Counted from the stretch's first letter, positions 48,301 to 58,105 are shown. The stretch is DNA of 64,000 bases from an uncultured Planctomycetaceae bacterium (GCA_943787265.1 CALSLT010000033.1:47925-111924); one strand, 5' to 3'. Notes: a model not told the origin generated them from the letters alone. Numbers and translations are program-made.

Positions 48301-50949
48301 CTAAGCAGCGGCAGGTTCGACAGATTCTGGTTTATCGTTTGCCGCCTTACCCGCCAGTACGACGGTACCTGCGAACAGCACGCAGCCAATCAGGTCGGAA
48401 ATCGGCAGCCGGAACGCGCCGACGTCGATTCCGGATCCTGGATACAGCAGAAACGCAGCCGCGACAAACAACAGTCCGCGGCACAATGGATTCAACAGGT
48501 TTCGCATATAACCTGCCAGGCCTGCGGCCAGAGCGATGATTCCGATCGCCGCCGCCGCAACCGACATGATGACATTCATGATCGACAGCCGCTGGTCGGT
48601 AAACTTCCCCCATGTGTATGAGAAATTCTGCTTCTCTTCATCCGTGATCGATGCCTCGTCACGAGCGGACTCGTAGACATCGATCGAGCCAATGTGCAGC
48701 GACTCTCCAAACGAAATCGGAGAGTCATTTTCCTTATCGGTCTGCGAATTCGGTAACTGAAGCGTCAGTGTCCAGTCACCCGGCGTGAGTTCCGTTCGAA
48801 TGCTGCCGTAGTCGCCAGTTTCAAGGCTGACAGGAGCATCCTGTCCGGACTGCAGAAGTGACACTTTTGCACCGGGGACAGTCTTTCCGAACTTGTCGAA
48901 CGTGACACGCAGAATCCCCGGTTCCCCAGCTTCATCCGCCGGTCTGTACGAGATTAACTTCACTTCCGGAGCATCGCTTTGCAGGGTCAGCTCAGGTCGA
49001 TAGACAAACATGAATGGCAACGAGAAGCCAACTAGCGAGAACGCAAAAGCAGCGAACGCGGTTTTCATAATCGGAGCTTCGGCGATCGATGCACTCGCAT
49101 AGGCGGCAAGAGCGACTGGCGGCGTCACCATCGACATCATTCCAAAGTAGAAGATGAAGAGGTGGGCGGACAGCGGAATGACGCCGAGTTCGCCCAGCAG
49201 AGAACCCATCAGCGTTGCCATCAGCAGGTAGCAAACAACGGACGGGACACCCATTCCGAGGATCAGCGAACAAACCATGATGCCCATCAGCGCGGCAAAG
49301 AGATTCGTTTCGACGACTCCCCGGATCGTCGCGCTGAAGTCAGTGGCAATTCCAGTTTGCTGGACGATGCCGATGATGATCCCAACGCAGGCACTCGCAG
49401 CGACCAGTGAAACTCCGTTCTTTGCCGACGAACCAAACGCCTTCAACATCGCCGGCCGCCACGCTGGATGCAGCAACCCGAAGACGAGCAGGCAGAATGT
49501 TCCGATGAGGGTCGAATCGAGCCATGATTCCGCAACCTGTCTGATTGACGGTTCGGCGACCGTTTCGGCGAAGACAAAATGGTGGATCAACGTCCCGGCC
49601 GCGAATGCGCCGAGTGCCAGATACCTGGGAGCGGTCCCCAGGGCTAGCTGCTTTCGGAAAATCGACAGGAACAGAATCCCGATTAACGCTCCCGTCACAG
49701 ACTTAAACGGGGAGAAGCCCCAGACAAGCAGTCCGACAAGAATCCCGAGGGCACCGAAGAATACGACCGCTTCAAACTTCCAGATCGACCCCTTGTCTGT
49801 TCCGTCCGTTTGAATCGCCTTTGCACCGACTCGTTTTGAGTAGTAGTGCACGATCATGAAGATCGACAGGTAGTACAGAATTGCCGGCACCAGCGCAGCT
49901 TTCGCGACCTGCAGGAAGGTGACCTGAGGCTGGACAAGCTCCAGCATCATGTACGCGCCGGCGCCCATCACTGGAGGGACTAACGCCCCGCCGGATGCAG
50001 CCGCAGCGGTAATTCCTCCCGCGACATGCCGTTCGAATCCCGCGTTCCTCATCATCGGAATCGTGAACGCGCCCGTCGTGACTGCGTTCGCAACGGCACT
50101 GCCGGAAAGCGATCCCATCAAGCCGCTTCCGAGTACAGAAACTTTCGCCGGCCCACCGGGACTCCGACCGAAGATTCTTTCGGCAAAATCGATGATGAAC
50201 TGCGTGGCTCCAGACATTTCGAGAAACGTTCCGAAGACAACAAACAGGAACACGTACTTAAACATGACCGTCGCTGCCGGGCCGAACACTCCAAGAGTTT
50301 GCAAATACGTTGTGGCAACGATGGCGTCGACACTTTGACCGGCGTGGGGAAGCAGCCATTCAGGCATGGATGGCCATCCATGAGTCTGCACGGCAAAGCA
50401 ATAGTATGAATGCCCAACAAAAGTCAGGGCGAGCAGTGGCACGATCAGTCCGATCGTTCGCCGCGTGGCTTCCAGAACAAGGATCAGTCCAACCAGTCCG
50501 ACTTTGTAGTCCAGCGGTTGTTCGGCGCCAGCCCGATTCGCGAGTGACTGTCCCTTCAGCCAGAAGCTTTCGAAGAAGGGTTCCGTCTGAACGATCACGT
50601 AGGCACAGCAGGCGCAGGCCGCGATTCCCAACAGGACGTCAAACCAACGAGCGAGTTGGTGGTCCTTGAGTTTCGGGTGAATTGGATACTGGATAAAGCA
50701 AAGAGCCATTCCGAACAGAACAAACAACGCCAGCGCCGACTGCGGCTGCATGAGGTTGTAGTTAACCTCGGCCAACGTAAAGAGGCAGAGTAAAACGCTC
50801 AGCAACGGGACAACGAACTTCGTCATCTTCGTAAACGCACCTGGCCCAGCCGTCGACGGGTTGGAGGCTGCAGCATCACTGTCGGCATCTTCAGCCTGTG
50901 GATTCCCTTGAGATTCAGAGTTTGATTGATCGTTCGCGTTGTCTGTCAC
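48301..50949 (-). CDS. TRAP transporter fused permease, TAXI type
   Basis: 882 residues from a GTG. Combines the DctQ-like small and DctM-like large subunits of a tripartite ATP-independent periplasmic transporter. Multiple membrane segments: FVVPLLSVLLCLFTLAEV, ALALFVLFGMALCFIQ, LVPLLALTFVGHSYYCF, FVVFGTFLEMSGATQFI, VLGSGLMGSLSGSAVANAVT, and later LILGMGVPSVVCYLLMATLM. A soluble segment of about 130 residues (about 680-810, LTLQSDAPEVKLISYRP onward) precedes the last helices, matching the DUF3394 insert of TAXI TRAP permeases. It moves an organic acid or similar solute with Na+ or H+. The binding protein is the upstream gene. Confidence 0.92.
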   Translation of the reverse strand: MTDNANDQSNSESQGNPQAEDADSDAAASNPSTAGPGAFTKMTKFVVPLLSVLLCLFTLAEVNYNLMQPQSALALFVLFGMALCFIQYPIHPKLKDHQLARWFDVLLGIAACACCAYVIVQTEPFFESFWLKGQSLANRAGAEQPLDYKVGLVGLILVLEATRRTIGLIVPLLALTFVGHSYYCFAVQTHGWPSMPEWLLPHAGQSVDAIVATTYLQTLGVFGPAATVMFKYVFLFVVFGTFLEMSGATQFIIDFAERIFGRSPGGPAKVSVLGSGLMGSLSGSAVANAVTTGAFTIPMMRNAGFERHVAGGITAAAASGGALVPPVMGAGAYMMLELVQPQVTFLQVAKAALVPAILYYLSIFMIVHYYSKRVGAKAIQTDGTDKGSIWKFEAVVFFGALGILVGLLVWGFSPFKSVTGALIGILFLSIFRKQLALGTAPRYLALGAFAAGTLIHHFVFAETVAEPSIRQVAESWLDSTLIGTFCLLVFGLLHPAWRPAMLKAFGSSAKNGVSLVAASACVGIIIGIVQQTGIATDFSATIRGVVETNLFAALMGIMVCSLILGMGVPSVVCYLLMATLMGSLLGELGVIPLSAHLFIFYFGMMSMVTPPVALAAYASASIAEAPIMKTAFAAFAFSLVGFSLPFMFVYRPELTLQSDAPEVKLISYRPADEAGEPGILRVTFDKFGKTVPGAKVSLLQSGQDAPVSLETGDYGSIRTELTPGDWTLTLQLPNSQTDKENDSPISFGESLHIGSIDVYESARDEASITDEEKQNFSYTWGKFTDQRLSIMNVIMSVAAAAIGIIALAAGLAGYMRNLLNPLCRGLLFVAAAFLLYPGSGIDVGAFRLPISDLIGCVLFAGTVVLAGKAANDKPESVEPAAA

Positions 50950-51081
50950 TCTGGGAAGCTCCCGAAACGAGATTATCCGGCGTAATCGTGCCTCTGAGAT
51001 TCAGAAGCCTATGAATTGAAGGCAGGCCGGAACGGTTGTGAAAACGTTCCAGCCTGCCAGCTTATTTCCAGTCGTCCGCCG

Positions 51082-52218
51082 CTACTTTGATTCGTCGGTT
51101 TCGGCCGCAGCTTCGCTATCTTTTGCTTCGGTCGGTCCCTCAGCTTCGCTCGGAGCATCGTCGGCCGGTGCTGGATCCGAATCACTTTCTGACTCAGGCC
51201 AGATGCCAGCTTCTTTGTAAAAACCAATGGCACCCGGATGAAACTCTGTGCCCGTGTAACGAGCTGCGTTCTTTTCGTTGATTGCTTTGCCGGCTCCGTG
51301 CTTGGCGGCGATGTCTGCCCGGTTCTCCCAGGTCGTTTTGGTGAGCTGGTAAACCAGCTCTTCGTCCGTCGACGCTGCAGTGATGACGTGCATCGATCCG
51401 ACGTTCAGCCCTTCAAACGGTTCTTCATGCCCTTGGTACGTGTCGCCGGGAATCGTGATGGCGTGAAAGAATGGGTACTTGTCGATCAGACGTTGACGAA
51501 CTTCAGGATCGAATGGCACGAAACTCGTTTCGTAAGAGGCACATGCCTGGCTGATCGCGGCAGCCGGAACGGCACCGCCAAGGAATGCAGCATCGGCAGC
51601 ACCGTCAGACAGCATGTCAACGGCCGGACCCTGTGGAGCGTTTACTTTGTCGATGTCTGTCAGCTTGACACCGTGCTCTTCGAGGATCGGACCGACGAAC
51701 ATTTCGAAGCCTGCACCAGCCGGTCCGATGACAACTCGCTTGCCCTTCAGGTCAGCGATTGACTTAATGCCCGAATCTGCCTTCGTCACAAACATGGCGA
51801 CGTTCGGAGCCATCGTCACGACCGCTCGGATGTCGTACTTCTGATCCCATGACGATTCGCCTCGAAACGCAAAGTACGAGATGGCCGAATTTGACAGTGC
51901 GAGTTGCAGATCGCCTTTGGCAAGGCCTCGAATGTTGGCCTGCGAACCTTTCGTCCCTTTGGCCTGAACCTTCCAGTTGTTTTCGCCCTTGTGCGTGTTC
52001 AGCGTTTGAGCGATAGCGTCACCGACGATTGGGAATGTTCCACCGATCGGTGCCGTGCCCATGCTAAGGAACGCGGTTCCGCCGGACGTAGTTTTATCTG
52101 TCTTATCTTTCTCGGGATCAGGCGTTCCCCCTCCTCCGTTGCAGCCAGCGAAATATCCGGCGGCTACCAGACATGCAGCCGCGGTGAGTGTCCAGCGTTT
52201 GGAAAGGCTCCTGGCCAT
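51082..52218 (-). CDS. TAXI-family TRAP solute-binding lipoprotein
   Basis: 378 residues from the ATG at 52218 with AAGGAACG upstream; 21 more open codons are unlikely. The lipobox GYFAGC (Cys26) marks it as a lipoprotein. TAXI family features: FLSMGTAPIGGTFPIVGDAI, WKVQAKGTKGSQANIRGLAK, GVKLTDIDKVNAPQGPAVDM, DGAADAAFLGGAVPAAAI. The C-terminus is Glu/Ala/Asp-rich and disordered (DDAPSEAEGPTEAKDSEAAAE). It binds a substrate outside the membrane and delivers it to the fused permease 132 bases downstream. Substrate unknown; other TAXI proteins bind glutamate or other carboxylates. Confidence 0.92.
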   Translation of the reverse strand: MARSLSKRWTLTAAACLVAAGYFAGCNGGGGTPDPEKDKTDKTTSGGTAFLSMGTAPIGGTFPIVGDAIAQTLNTHKGENNWKVQAKGTKGSQANIRGLAKGDLQLALSNSAISYFAFRGESSWDQKYDIRAVVTMAPNVAMFVTKADSGIKSIADLKGKRVVIGPAGAGFEMFVGPILEEHGVKLTDIDKVNAPQGPAVDMLSDGAADAAFLGGAVPAAAISQACASYETSFVPFDPEVRQRLIDKYPFFHAITIPGDTYQGHEEPFEGLNVGSMHVITAASTDEELVYQLTKTTWENRADIAAKHGAGKAINEKNAARYTGTEFHPGAIGFYKEAGIWPESESDSDPAPADDAPSEAEGPTEAKDSEAAAETDESK

Positions 52219-52437
52219 GATCAACGTTCCTTGAAGAATATTGCTTTGTTTACGATCGCTCGCCGTCGATGTTGACAGCAAAACGGCGATGGCTTTTGAA
52301 TCAGATCAGTCGACGAAGTTTTGAAACTCTGTCGAATCGGGAGTGAAGAAACGGCGTTCCTGGACGGAACACAGGCGGGGAAAGAAGTTTGCGTGTTTCG
52401 CAATCAAACCGGCTACAGAACACGCGAAGCGATCGTA

Positions 52438-52830
52438 TCAGTCGCCAATTGGCCTTTCCAGTGACTGGCCGGAGTCTGTTTGGTGACCGATCGAATCCTC
52501 AGCCTTGTCACTCAACCACCGGGTCAATGCCTCGGCGGCAATTTCGTGAGCACGTTCGTTGGGGTGAGCGTCGAACGGGTTGACTGTCAGACGTTCGTCC
52601 GAGTGCTCTGACAAGGCGGGATCGAGATCGAAGCTGTCGATTCCGAAGTCTTCGCAGTCCGCCATGATTCGATGGTGGATCGGCCGAAACGGGTATTCGG
52701 GACCGAGATTATGCAGGAACGGAAAAACCGCAACGCGAAACCGGCAACCGTGTTCGTCGCACATCGCCGACGTCCTGGCCAGAGCCTCGCGAAACCGCTG
52801 CCAGGGTTCACCCTCGTAGTATTCTTTCAC
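52438..52830 (-). pseudogene. C-terminal half of a frameshifted SGNH hydrolase
   Basis: 130 residues from an internal ATG, in a different frame from the N-terminal half at 52808-53590 and overlapping it. It contains FRPIHHRIMADCEDFGI, and NPFDAHPNERAHEIAAEAL, the block V Asp and His of SGNH hydrolases, without block I. Deleting one base in the T6 run of the coding strand (52880-52885) joins the two into one continuous protein reading LFFRTQLLLQSETRGYYSFV. Either a genuine frame-shift mutation, a slippage site, or a sequencing error. Confidence 0.75.
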
Positions 52831-53590
52831 GAAGGAGTAGTACCCGCGGGTTTCTGATTGAAGCAGAAGCTGAGTTCGGAAAAAACAACCAGTTAAAAAA
52901 GTACGTGTCTCGAAAGAGAAACGTCGGTGGCTCGAAATGGGCCAGGCTTGAACTGCGTGACATCGTGGGATCGTGAAACGCCTCGATATCGTTCAGGCAA
53001 AGCACGTACACCGCGTCGTCGATTCGGCCACCCGACTCGAATGAATGCTTAATAACAGATTCCGTCCAAAGAAGATCCGTGCCTGGCCATGCCAGATTCG
53101 ACACTTCGATTGAACTGGATAGTTCGCTGTCCATCGATCGGAAGACGCGATTGCTGAACCGGTCTCCGACTTTGGCCACGCCGTGTCCGAATGTGAAGCT
53201 GTCGCCCAGAAAGCAGACATGCCGGACGTCGTCTTCAGGACTCAGAACGATGTCCGAATCATTGCGGTAACTAATGCCAGTGTCATTTACGAATTCTAAC
53301 GTACGAACTTCGGGTTCTACGTGAACCTGGAACCAACGATTTGAAACGTTCGTCATGTCGAACGAATCAGTTGTGTCGTAAAGCAAAGCAAAGCCGAGTT
53401 CCGGCAGTGTCAACAGACCAAAGCACAGCCATGTCGAAAGGCTCGCATAAACGAACCTGAGACGACTCTTCTGAGCAGTCCACTTTCTCCGCAAACGCAC
53501 GAGGACGACAGGCGTCAGTGCAAGCACGACAAGCCACGCGGCCATCGTCAGCAGGTAGCCGTCGGAGAGATGCAGGAAGAGTTGCCACAT
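52808..53590 (-). CDS. N-terminal half of a frameshifted membrane SGNH hydrolase
   Basis: 260 residues. Two hydrophobic segments (DGYLLTMAAWLVVLALTPVV and STWLCFGLLTLPELGFALLY) anchor it, then the SGNH block I CFLGDSFTFGHGV holds the Ser nucleophile, and NLAWPGTDLLW and YVLCLNDIEAF are blocks II-III. After SASASIRNPRV it reads into the wrong frame and stops at 52808, so it lacks the Asp-His dyad, which is found in the next frame. If restored, it would be about 380 residues. Acyl-esterase or lipase-like role. Its ATG lies 3 bases after the GGCT-like gene stop, in the same transcription unit. Confidence 0.8.
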   Translation of the reverse strand: MWQLFLHLSDGYLLTMAAWLVVLALTPVVLVRLRRKWTAQKSRLRFVYASLSTWLCFGLLTLPELGFALLYDTTDSFDMTNVSNRWFQVHVEPEVRTLEFVNDTGISYRNDSDIVLSPEDDVRHVCFLGDSFTFGHGVAKVGDRFSNRVFRSMDSELSSSIEVSNLAWPGTDLLWTESVIKHSFESGGRIDDAVYVLCLNDIEAFHDPTMSRSSSLAHFEPPTFLFRDTYFFNWLFFPNSASASIRNPRVLLLRERILRG

Positions 53591-53593
53591 GGT

Positions 53594-53950
53594 TTACCAG
53601 CGATCGCCGTTGTCTGAACAACCTTCAACATCACCGAGATAAAAATAAGCGATCACCGGCAACTGGTCGAATGGTTTCTGGAGCCGAATCGGTCGGCGTT
53701 CGTACAAGCCAGAGTCAACGTCTTCGACCTCATCGAGCAATGGCGACGCCTCTTCGTCAACATCCCACACCTCGCCATGAATTGCCAGCCCCTGCCCGAA
53801 AGTTGGCGCTTCGACAAGCCCGGGATACCAGTCGATCCGGTACAGCCGGTAGTCGTGTTGCGTTTTCGCGTTGCCGACAAACCGCTGCTTGGCGAGATGC
53901 TCATGCAAAGCCCGCCCTCGCTGCAGAGTTCCGTAAACAAACACCAGCAC
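53594..53950 (-). CDS. Gamma-glutamylcyclotransferase-like protein
   Basis: 118 residues from a GTG at 53950 with AGGAG 5 bases before it; a TTG five codons earlier is weaker. GGCT/AIG2 fold: VLVFVYGTLQRGRALHE (YGTL and Gly), RLYRIDWYPGLVEA, GEVWDVDEEASPLLDEVED with the acidic residues of the active site, then SGLYERRPIRLQ and VIAYFYLG. Related enzymes release 5-oxoproline from gamma-glutamyl amines or peptides. It opens an operon with the SGNH hydrolase. Confidence 0.9.
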   Translation of the reverse strand: MLVFVYGTLQRGRALHEHLAKQRFVGNAKTQHDYRLYRIDWYPGLVEAPTFGQGLAIHGEVWDVDEEASPLLDEVEDVDSGLYERRPIRLQKPFDQLPVIAYFYLGDVEGCSDNGDRW

Positions 53951-54247
53951 GGCATCTCCTGTCAAATACCCACCTTGCGGCTGGTAGCCGGTATTTTCAT
54001 CAAAAACTGCACAACCGTCACAGGTTGAAAAATAGAATTCGTTCGATTTGGCGGAACAGAATTCTCGAAGAAAATGGAGAATCCAGTGGATGTTTCCCGT
54101 CTACTACCGGGTGTGTTGGTGAAAGGGATTCTGCGGGCAGGTGGAATAAATTCAACGCGCGAGTTCACGGAAGAAGAATCGGCGAATTCACAGCCTTAGA
54201 ACACGGTTCTTCCGTCAATCCAGGCGGAGGAGCAACAGGAAATGATC

Positions 54248-54493
54248 ATGGCAAATGTAAGTGCAGCGGAGAAGGCGAGACAGGAACGGCGACTTCGCTC
54301 GCCTGGTTTTCTGAAATCTCTTGGCGTTGAGCGTACAACCGCGTTTCTTATTGGAGCGGTCGCTGGGCTGCTGTTTGCTTTCATTTCAATCGCAACGTCA
54401 GAAGGTCCAGCGACGGCAGAAGCCGACGCCGAGCAAGCCGGGCCACTGGAAGTCATTGCCGAATCTGGTGAGCCGCTCATCGTTCCACAGTAG
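54248..54493 (+). CDS. Small single-pass membrane protein
   Basis: 81 residues from ATG 54248; another ATG at 54242 precedes it, and GGAGGAGCAACAGGAA is upstream. The N-terminal ~28 residues are basic and helical (AEKARQERRLRSPGFLKS), then one membrane helix TTAFLIGAVAGLLFAFISIA, then a short acidic tail. Inside-positive topology. No recognised family. Good ribosome site supports it, but size makes this provisional. Flanked by convergent and divergent genes with no obvious partner. Confidence 0.6.
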   Translation: MANVSAAEKARQERRLRSPGFLKSLGVERTTAFLIGAVAGLLFAFISIATSEGPATAEADAEQAGPLEVIAESGEPLIVPQ

Positions 54494-54565
54494 CAGGCTT
54501 ATTGACTGACAGTGTCGACTTACATTTCGCCAGTCTCAATTCAGGCTGCTGCTGAAACGTTCTGC

Positions 54566-55930
54566 TCATCCCGTGAGCTCTGAAATTACCTTTGCTTCGT
54601 GAGGCGTCACTCGAACCGGCCGGCCGTCACTGGTGTGAAGCTCGGTTTTCGGATCAATTCCGAGCAGCGAGTAGATCGTGGCGGCGAGATCCGAAGGTGT
54701 CACCGGACGATCTTTAGGACTCTCGCCAACTGAATCGCTGCTGCCGATGACTTGTCCGCCTGAGACACCTCCGCCAGCCAGCAACGTGCTGAAGACTCGC
54801 GGCCAGTGATCGCGGCCGCCCGAAACATTCAGTTTCGGAGTTCGACCGAACTCGCCCATCACAACGATCAGTGTCTCATCCAGCATGTTGCGTTCTTCAA
54901 GATCTTCGATCAGCGCCGCAAGCGCCAGATCCAGCGAAGGGATTAATCCAACTCCAACCTTCGCTCCCGTGTAGCCTTCCTTCAGCCGCGTGTAGAGATT
55001 GTCGTGCGTGTCCCAGCCGCGATTGTTCACCGTGACAAAAGGAACTCCTCGTTCGACCAGTCGTCTCGCCAATAGACAGCTCTGCCCGATTGACTTACTC
55101 CCGTACCGCTGTCGAACCTTGCGAGGCTCATCTGACAGGTTGAACGCAGCTTTTTCATCAGCAGAAGTCACCAACTGGTAGGCTCGGTCCAGGTCGGAAT
55201 CCGTGCTGGCAGACGTCGGCCGTTCGAGGCCGTCGCCGAAATCATTAAATGCGTTCACGAATTGCCGACGACGATCCAACCGCGTCACGTTAAGCCCTCG
55301 ATAGAAGTCAAGATTGCGAACTTCGAAGTCGGACTTCGCGGGATCGCCACCGACTGAAAACGGACGAGTCGTGGCCGGCAAGTAGCCGCCGCCGGTCATT
55401 CGCCCGCCACCCACACGAAACTCAGGTACGGCGATATGCGGCGGCAACACGGTTGACGCATCACGAGTGTGAGCAACGACTGCTCCGAACGTTGGATAAT
55501 CCAGCACGGGCGTCGGTTTGTAGCCGGTCATCAGATAGTGTGTGCCAAAGTTGTGCTCGCCCAGCGGCGAAGTCATCGACCGAATAATCGCCACCTTGTC
55601 GAGCATCGTTGCTGTCCGAGGCAGGCATTCACTGATTCGAATTCCAGCGACGTTCGTCGCGATCGATTCCAACGGCCCGCGAACTTCCTTCGGCGCGTCC
55701 GGTTTTACGTCGAACGTCTCGAGATGACTTGGTCCTCCGTCCAGCCAGATCAGCACGCACGACTTTGCGGTTGGACGTGAAGCCGAGTTCTGTCCCTTTG
55801 CCATCGCAAGCCGACGAAGTTGGAACAAATCGCCCACGCCCAACCCAAGAGCAGTCAGGCTTCCGATGCGCATAAGGTCTCGCCGGGCGACACGATCACA
55901 ATGTTTCCCGAGTTTAGATGTGTTTTTCAT
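54566..55930 (-). CDS. DUF1501 protein
   Basis: 454 residues, normal length. Twin-arginine-like leader VARRDLMRIGSLTALGLG. DUF1501 motifs: CVLIWLDGGPSHLETFDVKP, GPLESIATNVAGIRISECLP, SMTSPLGEHNFGTHYLMTGY, PFVTVNNRGWDTHDNLYT, ETLIVVMGEFGRTPKLN, GGRDHWPRVFSTLLAGGG, and AATIYSLLGIDP. Last gene of a three-gene minus-strand unit: thioredoxin-fold-like gene, DUF1549/1553, DUF1501. DUF1501 commonly pairs with DUF1549/1553 in planctomycetes and the two are thought to act together in the periplasm; activity is unproven. Confidence 0.93.
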   Translation of the reverse strand: MKNTSKLGKHCDRVARRDLMRIGSLTALGLGVGDLFQLRRLAMAKGQNSASRPTAKSCVLIWLDGGPSHLETFDVKPDAPKEVRGPLESIATNVAGIRISECLPRTATMLDKVAIIRSMTSPLGEHNFGTHYLMTGYKPTPVLDYPTFGAVVAHTRDASTVLPPHIAVPEFRVGGGRMTGGGYLPATTRPFSVGGDPAKSDFEVRNLDFYRGLNVTRLDRRRQFVNAFNDFGDGLERPTSASTDSDLDRAYQLVTSADEKAAFNLSDEPRKVRQRYGSKSIGQSCLLARRLVERGVPFVTVNNRGWDTHDNLYTRLKEGYTGAKVGVGLIPSLDLALAALIEDLEERNMLDETLIVVMGEFGRTPKLNVSGGRDHWPRVFSTLLAGGGVSGGQVIGSSDSVGESPKDRPVTPSDLAATIYSLLGIDPKTELHTSDGRPVRVTPHEAKVISELTG

Positions 55931-55990
55931 GATTCATGTCTCCGGCGTTTCGCCGACGCTGCGAATATCTGCCAGCCAACAGTTGTCAAT

Positions 55991-58102
55991 TCAGTGATTG
56001 GTCACGAACTCTTTGCAGGTAAGAAGGCCCCATAGAAAATCTTCCAGGATGGCTTTTTCTCGGCCGTTGTCTCTCCGGAATTGATCATGCCAGAACGCCT
56101 GCTCCGCTGATGTCGGCGGCCGACAAAGAGCCAGTCGATAAAATCGACGAACGATTTCATCAGCAGTCTTTCCGGCATCGATCAGTTTCGCCAGCCGTCC
56201 TTCCGAGGAAGTGATTCTGCGATTGAGCAACGGTCCGTTGAGCAGATGCAGCTTCCGAGTCAAACCGCCGTCACTTTCACTATTCGATTCACAGGTAGTT
56301 TCACGTGAACACTGCCCAAGAATCGCCAACGTCTCGGACTTGATCTTTGGATCGAACAGGGACACCGCTCGCGTTCCCGATGGGTGCCCGGCGTACTCCT
56401 CGAAGACGCCGGTGACATCAGCAATCGCGTCGGCAAGCACTTCCGGCTCCAGCGGCGTCGACACAGCATGTGAGTAGTAGTGGTCGTCGGACTGGTTTTC
56501 TGGAAGCGGCTTGGAACTTCGCCCATACGCACTGCTGAACGCAATCGTTCGCAGCGTGTGCCGCAAGTCGTAGCGATGCTTAACGAAGTCATCCGCCAGT
56601 TGATTCAGTAATGATGGATGCGTCGCCGGGTTTGTTGCACGAAGATCGTCGGTCGATTCAACAAGCCCGCGTCCCATCATCGCCTTCCACAAACGATTGA
56701 CCGCGGCCTTCGCGAAATACGGATTCTCTGGCCGAGTCAGCCAGTCGGCGAACTCCGTCCGACCATCGCCATTGTCGAGAAAACGATCGCCAGGAATTCT
56801 GGGAAGCGCGGCTTCACCGGTCCTCGGATGAGTCACTTCGCCGTTCAATGCAACGTCAATGACTCGTCCCTGCTTCACCTTCGCAAAGATAGCAGCGAGA
56901 CCGTGGTAATCGTCCTGTGTCCAACGGTCCAACGGATGATTGTGACAGTTGGCACAACGGAGTCGGGCCCCCATCAGAAGTTCGCTGGCAAATTCCGCCT
57001 GCTCTCGCGGGCCAGCCACCGTTCGATAAAAACTTGCCGGGCCGACCTCATGAGTGTCGCCACTTGCGGTCAGAATTCTGCGAGCAATCTGGTCATACGG
57101 AATTCGCGCATCGAGCTGCCGCTTGAGCCACGAGTGGTACTTCAACGCGGCCGTCGTATCGCCAGGCTGTGAACGAATTCGCAACAGCTTTGCAAAACGC
57201 AGCGTCCAGTATTCCGTGAAGTCATCTGATGCCAGTAAGCGATCAATAAGTCTGCCGCGCTTACGCGGCTTTGCATCACTCAGATATTCATCCTGTTCCG
57301 AAGGTGTCGGAAGCCGCCCGGTCAAGTCCAGGGTGACTCGGCGAAGGAACGCAGCATCGGTCGCCTTCGGAGACACGGGCAGACGGAGCACTTCGAGCGT
57401 TTGCAGAATGTGGTCGTCGACAAAGTTCGTCCGAGGTTCGTCATCGAGGTCAACCGTGTCGTGTGACAAAGGCACGATGATCTCAATCGGCACAACATGG
57501 TCAAGGAATCTCGCAACGACGATGTGCCGGCCGCGCCGAATTGCCCTCGCTGTGCCAGTTTTGGAATCGATTTCGATTGCCGCGGAGTCTTCAGGTGTAA
57601 ACACCGTCCACTTCGTTACGTCCTCGACTTCGCCATGTGAGAACTCAGCAGTTGCTCCAAGATCGATGGTCTCGCCAACGCCCGACAGAACAGTCGATCG
57701 GGGCTGCACAGCAAACTGTTTCAACGACGTCGAACTCGCCCGCAGCGCGCCAGCATCGATCCATTGGTGAAGAAGCTTCACGCCCGAACCTTCAAATTCC
57801 AGACGAGGTCCGCCGCCGTGGTTGATCGATTCAGTCGCCTTGAGGAGAAGCAGACTTTCGTCAGGATTCGCGAGGTTGACCCGCCGACCCTCAAGTTCGA
57901 AAGCGATCGACCGGTGATCAAACTCGGGATCGCTGCCATAAAGTGACAGTCTGAACTCACCTCGGCCAGCAGCGGCACCGTGGCAGGCTCCCGTATTGCA
58001 ACCCGCTTTGGTCAACACAGGAATTACGCGAGTGTCGAAGTCAATGCTCGGATCACTCGCGTCTGGACTCGCCGCGAGCATCATGATCAGAATTGCGTGC
58101 AT
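55991..58102 (-). CDS. DUF1549/DUF1553 cytochrome-type protein
   Basis: 703 residues. The signal peptide is short (AILIMMLAASPDA). Near residue 35 is GCNTGACHGAAAGRGEFRL, a C-x4-C-H haem-like motif rather than CxxCH. DUF1549 follows (FLRRVTLDLTGRLPTPSEQDEYL, then TLRFAKLLRIRSQPG) with a second, canonical CxxCH in RCANCHNHPLDRWTQDDYHG. DUF1553 forms the C-terminus (FADWLTRPENPYFAKAAVNRLWKAMMGRGLVEST and RTIAFSSAYGRSS). Probably periplasmic, possibly involved in polysaccharide handling. Starts 3 bases after the upstream gene and precedes a DUF1501 gene. Confidence 0.93.
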   Translation of the reverse strand: MHAILIMMLAASPDASDPSIDFDTRVIPVLTKAGCNTGACHGAAAGRGEFRLSLYGSDPEFDHRSIAFELEGRRVNLANPDESLLLLKATESINHGGGPRLEFEGSGVKLLHQWIDAGALRASSTSLKQFAVQPRSTVLSGVGETIDLGATAEFSHGEVEDVTKWTVFTPEDSAAIEIDSKTGTARAIRRGRHIVVARFLDHVVPIEIIVPLSHDTVDLDDEPRTNFVDDHILQTLEVLRLPVSPKATDAAFLRRVTLDLTGRLPTPSEQDEYLSDAKPRKRGRLIDRLLASDDFTEYWTLRFAKLLRIRSQPGDTTAALKYHSWLKRQLDARIPYDQIARRILTASGDTHEVGPASFYRTVAGPREQAEFASELLMGARLRCANCHNHPLDRWTQDDYHGLAAIFAKVKQGRVIDVALNGEVTHPRTGEAALPRIPGDRFLDNGDGRTEFADWLTRPENPYFAKAAVNRLWKAMMGRGLVESTDDLRATNPATHPSLLNQLADDFVKHRYDLRHTLRTIAFSSAYGRSSKPLPENQSDDHYYSHAVSTPLEPEVLADAIADVTGVFEEYAGHPSGTRAVSLFDPKIKSETLAILGQCSRETTCESNSESDGGLTRKLHLLNGPLLNRRITSSEGRLAKLIDAGKTADEIVRRFYRLALCRPPTSAEQAFWHDQFRRDNGREKAILEDFLWGLLTCKEFVTNH

Positions 58103-58105
58103 GAT

